Notes under the pieces: model-generated
Databases searched by the model: none
What the model saw: only the letters and a program-made list of their open reading frames with translations
Told to the model about the DNA's origin: nothing
NCBI GenBank assembly: GCA_003427395.1
Contig: BFEA01000333.1
Location: forward strand, 753,786-783,163
Length of the DNA stretch: 29,378 nt
Direction of reading: 5' to 3'
Origin: Chara braunii
Lineage: Eukaryota; Streptophyta; Charophyceae; Charales; Characeae
Shown: one piece after another, positions 21,311 to 29,378 of the stretch
How positions within the stretch are numbered: the stretch's first letter is position 1
How the letters are laid out: each line of letters begins with the position of its first letter
Position numbers and translations under genes: made by a program

Positions 21311-22183
21311 GCTTGGATTTGTGGATCGAGAATCAGGTGGTCAGGTCACCTCGAAAATAAAACTTTTGCAAAGTACGAAGACGTCATGTTTTTTCTTTGT
21401 TGGAATTTTACGTTCAAACTCGCCATAAATATCTTTGACAGACCTGAATGCACTTGAATCCTATTCAGACCATCTGCCACTTTTGATGCGAAAATCCTCA
21501 GGGGGATCGCTTCCAAGCCCGTCAGCGAAAGAACTTGCTAATGCTCCTTGGACAGATGAACATCCAGAAGAGGAATTGAAAATTTCAGCTTTCTTCCCTC
21601 GGTAGTTTATCCTTAGGGGATAGGCGAAAGAAAAACTTGTCGCCATATAATTCACCCACCTTTTTTGCAATCGACTGCGCTGATGGAAGTTCGATCATCT
21701 CCGACATGGGCACGATTACCTAATCATCCGCTCCCTTCAAAGCAATCACAAAAAACTCTTGCCTATAGAGGGAGCAGACGAAGTGAAGTAAAAGTTTATC
21801 TTCTCTCTCTTCCCCTCTACTCGAAGTCTCTTCCCGTTTACTCAAAGTCGTTGCTCCTTTGTGGATGTCACTTGGCGATTCTTCTTCCGAGTCCTGTCCC
21901 CCATCCATGTTGACATTGCCTTGCTAGGTAGACGATTCCTCGTCTCTTGCATGACCGTCCCTATCTTGCTTAACCATCGCTTTGGTACCCCTCCATATGC
22001 CATCTCCGCTCGCCTTCAGGATTCTGGCTACTTCTCCTTCCAACCCCTCATCTAAATCGCCCTCCCCTCCTACAATTAAATTGTTGAGATCCTGCTGCGG
22101 CTCATGCTGTGATTGGTTGAAGTCCTTGTCTCACTTTGTTCAGCTGCACTGCCTCCCTGGACTCCTAATCTTTGATGCATCAT
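21311..22183 (-). other. Region upstream of the LINE endonuclease; possible ORF1 or linker remnant
   Basis: On the minus strand, short frames (21670-21461 and 21908-21720) lie directly upstream of the endonuclease, where a LINE 5' region or ORF1 would be. I see no CCHC zinc knuckle or other diagnostic motif, so the link to the LINE rests on position only. Confidence 0.3.
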
Positions 22184-22312
22184 TCCCAGGGTACCAGAGT
22201 ACCAAACTTGATTCATCCCGAGTCCCAGAGTACCAAACTTGAAGCATCCCCAGGGTAGCAGAGTACCAAACTTGAATCATCCCCAGAGTACCAGAGTACC
22301 AAACTTGATAGG
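22184..22312. repeat. 31-33-nt minisatellite, four units
   Basis: The motif cagagtaccaaacttga recurs at 22195, 22226, 22259 and 22292, separated by variants of catcccCagg. The units are nearly identical. Confidence 0.9.
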
Positions 22313-22319
22313 AAATCTT

Positions 22320-24447
22320 CGGAAAGCCACCCACGCCGAGCTTTCCCCTTGGAGCGTGGCGAAGACCACGTGCAATTGTTTCCTTTTTTTCCCGCCCCTT
22401 TGCCCACAGCTTGCATTTTATACATTCCATCTCGATCTGTTCCAGCCAACCTTCTCCGAGATTGTTTTCACCGCGCCATTGTCCCCCGAGCATTACCACA
22501 CGAACGCCAGATGGGGAGCACGGTCCGAACAAGGGCCTTCTCCCTTCCCGTGAAGACGGACCTCTCCTCTGACTAAGCTACTGATCCCACAACTCCTTCA
22601 CAAGAGAAGGCGGGAGCTTTGAGGATTGCTGTCGGCCCCCGCGCCCGCCACGCCCGCCACACCCGCCCCGCCCTTCCCTTCACGCTCTTCACGCCCTCTT
22701 CACGCCCTTCACCCACTTCACGCCCCGCCTACCCAGTTGCTCGCTCGCCCGCTGGCCCTTCCGCTTGCCCGCCCTTGAGCTTTGCTGCATTCTGGTTGCC
22801 CGGCGCCCGGTTTTGACTTGTCTAGGCGGACTGGCAAGCGAGGCCTTGTTTGGTTCCTCCGTCTAGGGACGTGCTTTCCCGTTCCTCTCCTTGGACCATT
22901 GCGCCGCACAACTGCTCTCCACCTTACCCAACGACAAGGGGAGGCTAAGCCCTAGTCATCGCTGTTTCCTTCGTCTCTCAGCTCAAGCGAAGCAAACGAG
23001 TGTGATATATTCGTCTCGCACCATCTTTCCTTCCACCCATTCGTCCCAACCACCCTCTCCCCCCCCCACCGTCCTCCCTTTCCCCCTTATTTGCCCACAG
23101 CACAAGAGCAACCTCGTCTCTCCATCTTTCACGGGAGATCAAGCTTTTCGGAGCTGTAGCACGCATCCCCTCCGTGGCTTTTGTGCTGGATTTGGAGTCT
23201 TTGGGAGTTTGAGGGGCCGAGCGGTTGGGTTCGTTTTGTTGCTGTGGTGTGTCCTGTGACGTACAGTGGTGTGTCCTGTGACGTACAGTGGTGTGTCCTC
23301 CCGAGTGGAGAGGGGAAGGAGCGAGACCTCCCTGCCGGATGGCTGTGTTGTAGGTGGGTACTGCAGAAGGAAAGCGAGATAGGGCTGGACGATGATGACA
23401 AATGGTACCTCCTCGTTTGGTCTATCATGTTATCGGCACGTTTGGCGTGCTGAGGGAGGTAGGCACCACAAGTGAAATAGAAAAGGAATTGTATCGGGCA
23501 GCAGGGGTAGGTGTTCCCACAAGCTTTTCGGGTTGAAGCTTAGGCAGCTTAGCGGCTCTATCAATGATTGTGAGTGGCGATGAGGTGGACGGGGTGTCGA
23601 GTTCCAGGCAAAGGACCATAGTCGCGGGCCGGGTGGTGCAGGAGCAGAGTGATCAAGGAATCTAGATGCAGAGGGGATAGAGAGAAGGTGGTGTGTATGA
23701 GGTTTCTGCCGCTGCCCCCATTTAGCATTGGGGAGAAGAAGGAAGAGTGACAGAGGTCAAGGGACGAGGATCGAACTCTCGTCGGTGGGAGACTGCGTAT
23801 GCGAAGTCAGCAATCCAAGTCTGCGAGGCGTTCTGTGTCAACGACACACGGAGATCTGTGGCGTGGCACGCACGGGATACTGTCCCGACCCCCATCGCTA
23901 ACTGGCGCCCGGAATCCGTCGGGATCCTTGTGAATGAGGAAGGAGAGGAGATAGGCGATAATAAAAAAAGGAGATTCTCCGGAAAAAAACTCGGAAGAGA
24001 GAACAATCGAGGAACGAGTAATGGGAGGGGAGGGAAAACGGAAGGAGGTGGCGGCTGAACAGTAAGGTAAAGCGTGAAGGGCGACGAGGAAGAGGAGGAG
24101 GAGAGGAAGCGGAAGAGGAGGAAGAAGAGGAGGTAGAGGAGGAAGAAGAGGAGGTAGACAAGGAGGAAGAAGAGGAGTTGGTGGGATTGGTGGTCCAGAA
24201 GGGTTGGCGACTCTACGTGAACGATATAAGGAGGAGGGGACTTGGCGTGAGGAAGGTTCGTAGTGCTTGAACCGACAAAACTGTCTTGAACCCACAAAAC
24301 TGTCTTTGCTTCTCTTTTGTGGGGCCACCACTGTTTGGAGTCGCGACGGAAGCCAGCGCGCCTGTGTCATGGCGATGCCTATGGTGTTTATTCCATTCGA
24401 TTTTTGACGGGGGTTCTCTCTGCGTACCGCTCTTATCGGACGGGAAA

Positions 24448-24450
<3 letters not shown>
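22320..24450. other. B56 upstream region, no gene recognised
   Basis: The stretch is C/CT-rich with cgccc-type runs at 22630-22760, mixed at 23300-23700, and purine-rich (agg/gaa runs) at 24000-24180. It holds a 22-nt minisatellite at 23244. Long open frames, including a 358-codon minus-strand one, are low-complexity products of these skewed runs. A T-arm-like hairpin on the minus strand is noted separately. I see no clear TATA box. Confidence 0.6.
23244..23302. repeat. 22-nt tandem repeat, about 2.7 copies
   Basis: Units begin at 23244, 23266 and 23288, each starting gtggtgtgtcc and containing gtgacgtaca. The copies are identical over the readable length, so the duplication is recent. Confidence 0.9.

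Positions 24451-24528
<78 letters not shown>
24451..24528. repeat. (GA)n microsatellite in the B56 upstream region
   Basis: About 78 nt of uninterrupted GA dinucleotides lie 260-335 nt before the B56 ATG, followed by purine-rich sequence up to 24720. GA tracts in plant promoters and leaders can be bound by BBR/BPC proteins, so a regulatory role is possible, but several other GA tracts in this window are not near genes. Confidence 0.9.
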
Positions 24529-24531
<3 letters not shown>

Positions 24532-24742
24532 AGGTGGTGAGGGTGAGGAGGGCGGTGGCGGGAAGGAGGGGTGAGAAGAAGGAAGGGAAAAGAAGGGTGA
24601 GCGGTGGAGGTGAAGGGGCGAGAAGAGTGGGGTGGAGGTAGTTCACGAAGAGGGAAGGGAGAAAAAAAGGAGGGGGTGGGGAGGGAGAAGGTTCCTCTCT
24701 GAAGGAAAAAGTTTGGGTGGACCTAGCCGGGGTTCCGAGCGC

Positions 24743-24868
24743 ATGCACGCGTGGAGTGAACCCTTCGCTACGGGCATATCTCGGCATGCTCCAAAGCGTG
24801 AAAAAGAAGCTGGGCGGTGGGCGGAAGACGTCTGTGAAGGCGGATGCCTCAAGCACCAATGCAGCTGA
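24743..24868 (+). other. Upstream ORF overlapping the B56 start codon
   Basis: An ATG at 24743 opens a 41-codon frame that is out of phase with the B56 frame and ends at TGA 24866-24868, beyond the B56 ATG at 24786. If transcription starts upstream of 24743, ribosomes would meet this ATG first. The peptide has no recognisable features. Only its position is notable; the transcript start is unknown. Confidence 0.4.
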
Positions 24869-26114
24869 TGCGGCGTCCTCCACCAGTACTCCCTCTACTG
24901 CGAGAAGAGATTCTTCTTCCGCTGCTGGAAATAGGACTCAAGCGGCTGTTGGCGCGATCAACAAGGCTGCCGTTGTCCCGGGAGCCCCCGCGGGCCCCGG
25001 TCGGGGAGCTCCGTCGAAGGATGGCCCCAAACCATCCTCTGCCGGCGGGCTAGGTTCGGGATCGGGTTTGGGTGTAGGCTCGGCAGTAGGCGGCGGCGGC
25101 GGCGGCGCCGCCGCACTTGTCGGCCCCAGTACTCCTAATAGCATCGCCGCTGCTTTCGCAGACCCCCTTCCCTCTTTCCGCGACGTCGCCGCCTCCGAGC
25201 GTCAGAACTTGTTCATCAAGAAGCTTCATCTCTGCAGCTATGTCTTCGACTTCACTGATCCTAAGAAACATGTTCGCGAGAAGGAGCTCAAGAGGGCCAC
25301 TCTTCTTGAGCTTGTCGATTATGTTAATTCCGGCACGGGGAAATTCAATGAAGCCGTCTTTGAAGACATCACCAACATGCTCGCCGCCAATCTCTTCCGC
25401 TCTCTCCCTCCGTCCTCCCACGAGAACTCGTCAACTGACAACTTTGACCCAGAAGAAGAGGAGCCGTCGATGGAACCCGCGTGGCCCCACCTCCAGATCG
25501 TGTACGAGTTCCTCCTAAGATACGTCGTGTCGAACGAGACTGACGCCAAGGTGGCTAAGAAGTATATCGATCACGGCTTCGTGTTGAGGCTGTTGGACCT
25601 GTTTGACTCGGAAGACCCGAGGGAGAGGGAGTACTTGAAGACGATTTTGCACAGGATATACGGGAAGTTTATGGTGCATCGCCCGTTCATTAGGAAGGCG
25701 ATTAATAACATATTTTACAGGTTCATTTTCGAGACCGAGAGACATAATGGGGTCGCGGAGTTGCTTGAGATATTGGGCAGCATTATCAATGGCTTCGCGC
25801 TGCCGTTGAAGGAGGAGCATAAGTTGTTCCTTGTCAGGGCATTGCTTCCACTGCACAAACCGAAGTGCGTGGCCATCTATCATCAGCAACTGTCCTATTG
25901 CATCACCCAGTTCGTGGAAAAGGACTGCAAGCTGGCAGACACCGTCGTTAGGGGATTGCTAAAGTATTGGCCGGTAACGAACAGCCAGAAGGAGGTGCTC
26001 TTTCTGAGTGAGCTGGAGGAGGTTCTGGAGTTAACGCAGCCGGCGGAGTTTCAGAAATGCATGACGCCGCTTTTCCGCCAGATTGGTCGCTGCCTAAACA
26101 GCTCTCATTTTCAG
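24786..26114 (+). CDS. PP2A B56/B' regulatory subunit, first coding exon (partial gene)
   Basis: This exon encodes the first 443 residues of a B56 (PR61/B') subunit, which in the PP2A heterotrimer selects substrates for the A/C core enzyme. Residues 1-127 are low-complexity: a basic start ([12 protein letters not shown]), then Ala/Ser/Pro/Gly-rich sequence with a six-Gly run at 102-107, as in the variable N-termini of plant B' proteins. The HEAT-like core begins near residue 128 ([13 protein letters not shown]) and carries family signatures LHRIYGKF (288-295), [17 protein letters not shown] (306-322), [20 protein letters not shown] (327-346) and [14 protein letters not shown] (430-443). [12 protein letters not shown] and the YHQQLSYC segment are of plant rather than animal type. 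The basic and aromatic residues (H, R, Y, K) that form the LxxIxE-peptide groove in animal B56 appear conserved. I chose ATG 24786 because the open frame upstream has no in-frame ATG and unrelated sequence; -3 is G. The exon ends CAG|GTTGAT, where the family continues with VAERAL; the frame beyond is unrelated and stops at 26180. Roughly the last quarter to third of the protein is missing. Confidence 0.95.
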
Positions 26115-27582
26115 GTTGATTTGTCTCTTCCCCCCCCCCCCATCATGAGTGTTTTTCGTGCCTCTCTGCTCAACGGATGATGTTCCCGCCCATCCATCCA
26201 CTCAATCCCGCTCTTGCAATCTCAGTTACATTCGTCTCCTTCTCATTTTTTTATATAAGTCTTTTTCATTCTTATCTCGCTCTTCTCTGTTCCTTATCTT
26301 TCCCATTCTTATCTCGCTCTTCTCTGTATTCTTATCTTGCACTCTCATGTGCTCACTTTACTCCCTTCCCGTTTCGCCTTTTTGTTGTTTTGGGTGTGGT
26401 CTGTCTCCTTTGCTCCCTATCGTTTGTCGCTCAGTCATCCCTCCGCGCGTTTGCCCCACGCCTCCTCTCCTTCCCTTGTTCCTCCTCATTTCTTCTCCTT
26501 CTCCATTTCATTCACCTCCTCTTAAGTCTGTCATTCATCTCCTACGTGTGTCCTTCCTGCATATGGCTGTCTTCGTCTTCTTGGTCTTATCTTGCTTTCT
26601 CCTCTGCCCTTACGGTCTTACTTCGATTTCCCCCTTCTTATCTCTCGCTCTCTCCCGTTCGTTCGATCTGGCATATTATTCTTTTCCTCTTTAAGTCTGT
26701 CTTGCTCTTTGCTTGTGGTTCGGTCGCCTGTTCGTTCTCTTCGTTCGCCCTTATAAATAATCTTCACCGCCTGTTTCCATTTTCGTTCCTCTGGTCCCCT
26801 TCCCCCCGAACTTGCCTGCCCCTCCTTCCCTCCCTCCTTCCCTCCCCCCCCTCCTTCCCCCGACTCCTGCCCGGCCCGCTCCCCAATCCCTTTCCTCTGT
26901 CCCCTTTCGGGCGTGCACGTTTTCTCGGGGTCCGCACCCGTTTTCGCTGCTTTCCCGACGACCTGCCCCTCCACCTCCTGTCGTTCGCTTTGCAACCGTG
27001 GGGGCTGGAGCTCGCCGTTGTGAACGTGTTTTTCTCCTTTCCCGCATGGGACGGCCACGTCCTACGTCCTCCTCATCACCGCCTTTCAGTACTACGGCTT
27101 GAACAAATTCCCGGGTTCTTGGCACGTGTAGCAGATTTCCCTTCGATTTCCTGCTGGACGGCTCCGGTCTAGGAGTGCCTGTTATCTTTGAAGACGACCT
27201 TTGGTTGCGCCGAGTCTTCTCTCTCCTTTCTTATGCGTATATACTTCCTTCCCGTTTGTGAATGCTGGAGCAGGAAAATAGGAGGCCTTTCGCAAACTCA
27301 CGCCTCGCAAAGCGCGCCGTGCATGCTCCGCGTTGTTTCTGTTGTGGTTGTGTTCGCCGCATAGGGAGTGTGTGTGTGTTTGTGTGTGTCTCTGTGTCTG
27401 CCTGTGTATACCTGCGTGCGTGCGTGTGTGTTTCTGTATGGGCGTTTTTTTTTTGTCATGTCGGCATGCTGTGTGTCTGTGGTCCTATGTGACAACCCAT
27501 CGTTATCCTCCTTATAAATGGGTGCACACAGTGAAGTCGAAGGGGCCTGGTACGCCCGCGAAGCGACCCCTGTTAAGTTTTA

Positions 27583-27729
27583 AGTCAGGGGAGAGGGGAA
27601 GGAAGATCTGCTCTCTGCGCCGTCAAGTCCCCCCCCATACTAGCGAGCTGCACGACATTGTCAGCTCGGCGCGCAGTGTTGATCGCCCTCACAGTCAGGG
27701 GAGAGGGGAAGGAAGATCTGCTCTCTGCG
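27583..27729. repeat. Identical 37-nt direct repeats 110 nt apart
   Basis: Positions 27583-27619 and 27693-27729 are identical (agtcaggggagagggg ... ctctctgcg). Confidence 0.95.
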
Positions 27730-27859
27730 TGCGTATAACTCGTCTCAGAGTATCACAAGCGTCCACGAACTGTTGTCTGGGCGCCTCCTCGTTCTCTTTC
27801 GTGTGCTCACCCCTCCCCTGGTCCTTTACCGTCGTTGTTACGCAGTATGCGTATGATGC

Positions 27860-27965
27860 CTACCGTCTTCCGCCGAACACAACGCACCCTCATTTTCATC
27901 TGGCCGGAAATATAGCTTGTATACATTCATTTTTGGAGTGCGTTATGTTCGGGGGAAGACGGTAG
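27860..27965. repeat. 106-nt element with 30-nt terminal inverted repeats
   Basis: The left arm 27860-27889 (ctaccgtcttccgccgaaca...) pairs with the right arm 27936-27965 at about 27 of 30 positions, with a 46-nt spacer. It could be a small MITE or a hairpin RNA precursor. No target-site duplication is evident. Confidence 0.8.
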
Positions 27966-28065
27966 TTTATTCCATGTTTTCGATGGCTGAATATGCCTAA
28001 TGGGGTTTATTTAAGGGTTCGTCCACGGGGGGTTGACGATAGATGATGACGAGTCACAACTGGAT

Positions 28066-28103
28066 CTGTCTCTTATACACATCTAGATGTGTATAAGAGA
28101 CAG
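28066..28103. other. Synthetic Nextera mate-pair junction adaptor (two Tn5 mosaic ends)
   Basis: CTGTCTCTTATACACATCT at 28066-28084 is followed directly by its reverse complement at 28085-28103. This 38-nt palindrome is exactly the circularisation junction of Nextera mate-pair libraries. The 19-nt mosaic end is an engineered sequence, so this is untrimmed library sequence in the assembly. Confidence 0.97.
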
Positions 28104-28792
28104 GAGGGGAGGCGCGGGCGAGTCATATCTTTCATTTGGATTGTCAACGTGAAGCCGACGAGTAGGCAAACGACGGACAGGAAACGGGAAGCGGAGGGAA
28201 TTTCTGGTCGCGATTAGTGCTGCGGTCGCGCGCGCGCGCACGGAATGATGGTCGCGAATGGGGGTCATGAAGGGAATCGGCCAGAACGGGAGGGGGGGAG
28301 GCGGGGTTGAGGGCGGAAGGATGGGGACGATTGGAGGTGGGGACATCCTTATTACAGGTCTATTGCGGATAATGCACCTCCAGTAGCACGAAAAGCCGCC
28401 AGCATAATATGTCGCAGCGATTATCACACCTAGCGCAGATGCTGGCACTGTTCTTAGTCGACCCAGAGGATAGAAACATGGCAATGATCTTGTGTAGAAA
28501 GAACGCTATGCTCTCTAAGGCTATGGCGTGGAAATCTGGTAGACTTATTTTACTCAAATGGTAAACCTAATTTTGAGTAAGCAGGCCGTGCGCGCACCTA
28601 TCTTTGTTTCTGAGACTGTGACTATGTATATATATATCGTCGAACACAACTGTCCGATAAACCGTAGGGAGAGAGGTAGAAGAGAGCGACAAATGAGTGG
28701 CTGTCACAGACTGTGTCGTCGGTCGGAGGTTCACCGACTCATTACGAGGCTGAACCTTCTCCAGTCTATATATTTATGTCTGTATATATATC
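28104..28792. other. Sequence beyond the adaptor, no gene
   Basis: It includes a short CG repeat (28227-28240) and a TA-rich stretch (28625-28640). No exon or RNA was recognised. Its true position relative to the B56 intron is uncertain. Confidence 0.5.
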
Positions 28793-28938
28793 GTCACATG
28801 ATATCAGAGCGCCTAATCGAAAAAACCAGAAAAACAAAAAAATCTTAAATTTGTTTGTATATATGTCACATGATATCAGAGCGCCTAAGCGAAAAAACCA
28901 AAAAAACAAAAAAATCTTAAATTTGTTTGTATATATAT
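28793..28938. repeat. 72-nt tandem duplication
   Basis: Units at 28793 and 28865 begin gtcacatgatatcagagcg and end tttgtttgtatatat, with only about two or three differences. Confidence 0.95.
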
Positions 28939-29361
28939 GTCTGTATATGTATGTGTTTAATTGCACATGTGTGTATGGCAAAGTGTGTGTTGTGGACCTG
29001 TCTGCACGGATGTGTGTAAATGTCTGGACAAATGCAACAGTTGTTCTCCGGTTGTAACTTTTCTTGAGCTGTCGTGTTTGTCATGGAATGGCGCTTTGAC
29101 GAGGGGCTTGTCCAGATAGAACGGGCCTTGAGAGAGATGAGAGTTCTTTGAGGGATCGCCTGAAGGGAGGGGCCTTCGCAAGGTGTGTAGGAAACATCCT
29201 CCCCCTCGAAGTCGAGGGTAGTTGCGACTGCCCATCATTGTACGGAGGGTATTTCCGAGATTGGAGAAACGCTGTGTAGTTGGTGGAATGCAGAGGGAGG
29301 GCTGTGGAATGTAGGGAAGAGGTTAGCCTGCGTTGCCTAGCGCCGTTCGGCGCCGTGAAGC
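28939..29361. other. No gene recognised
   Basis: TG-rich at the start, then mixed. The last 30 nt contain a small cgccgttcggcg hairpin. Confidence 0.4.
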
Positions 29362-29378
29362 GGGGGGGGGGGGGGGGG
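29362..29378. repeat. Terminal 17-nt G homopolymer
   Basis: The window ends inside an uninterrupted G run. It may be a real homopolymer or a contig-end sequencing artefact. Confidence 0.9.

Larger units (their letters stand above)
26115..28065 (+). other. Intron 1 of the B56 gene (donor seen, acceptor not found)
   Basis: The GT donor at 26115 follows the last codon of HFQ in phase 0. The sequence to about 26900 is strongly pyrimidine-rich (C/T runs, including a 27-nt direct repeat at 26277-26330) and has long open frames of no recognisable protein. From 27365 to 27440 it is TG-rich. No sequence resembling the expected next exon (VAERALFLWNN) was found on the + strand, so the intron runs past the mate-pair adaptor at 28066 or the exon has been separated by misassembly. 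Confidence 0.75.

Noticed and set aside
24717-24785. N-terminal extension of the B56 frame
   Set aside because: The frame is open but starts at GTG, has no in-frame ATG before 24786 and no similarity to B56 N-termini; it is probably leader.
23807-24883. 358-codon minus-strand open frame
   Set aside because: It is the antisense of GA- and purine-rich low-complexity DNA, giving Ser/Leu/Pro runs. It crosses the GA microsatellite and the B56 start and resembles no protein.
26177-27172. 331-codon + strand open frame after the B56 exon
   Set aside because: It lies in the pyrimidine-rich intron; the Leu/Phe/Ser/Pro composition reflects C/T runs, and it begins after a clear splice donor.
27333-27965. 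210-codon + strand open frame
   Set aside because: It covers a TG-rich repeat, a 37-nt direct repeat and the 106-nt hairpin element, and shows no protein features.
28066-28103. Natural Tn5/IS50 insertion
   Set aside because: The 19-mer is the engineered mosaic end, arranged head-to-head with no transposon between; this is the commercial junction adaptor.

Overview
This is a piece of a eukaryotic nuclear genome from the green lineage. One protein-coding gene can be recognised with confidence. It is the first coding exon (24786-26114, + strand) of a plant-type B56/B' regulatory subunit of protein phosphatase 2A. Its exon ends at a GT donor exactly where the family continues, so the rest of the gene lies beyond a long intron. 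Very low gene density, abundant (GA/CT)n microsatellites and heavily decayed transposons would suit a large streptophyte genome; a charophyte alga such as Chara is my guess, but a bryophyte or another plant cannot be excluded.

Left part (1-7 kb): G-rich sequence; a near-perfect foldback with 89/88-nt arms (728-912); a 141-nt duplication sandwiched by (GA)n tracts; a 31-nt minisatellite; U2 snRNA-like sequence (2277-2400) that keeps the branch-site recognition motif and three foldable stems; a frameshifted hAT transposase fossil (about 2780-4010); a 106-nt duplication; and two copies of a tRNA-derived SINE-like repeat (5078-5600). A third copy with a poly(A) tail lies at 16644-16782.

Middle (8-17 kb): no genes. 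The most unusual signal in the window is here, a run of short hairpins at 8066-9350. Two sub-families of roughly 60-nt repeats have conserved loop cores, while the flanking stem sequences differ from unit to unit yet stay complementary. Further on are diverged roughly 400-nt repeats, including a clear 399-nt tandem duplication (13925-14735), and an AT-rich stretch (15.2-16.6 kb).

Right part: a minus-strand LINE fossil (about 17.9-21.3 kb) with endonuclease, reverse transcriptase and connection segments and lost catalytic residues; minisatellites; then the B56 gene with a (GA)n tract and an overlapping upstream ORF in its leader. Its pyrimidine-rich intron fills 26115-28065. At 28066-28103 there is an exact 38-nt palindrome made of two Tn5 mosaic ends, i.e. 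the Nextera mate-pair junction adaptor. This is synthetic, so continuity across that point is suspect, and sequence after 28103 may not belong to the intron. The window ends in a 17-nt G run.

All calls come from reading the sequence by eye. No database search or folding program was run.
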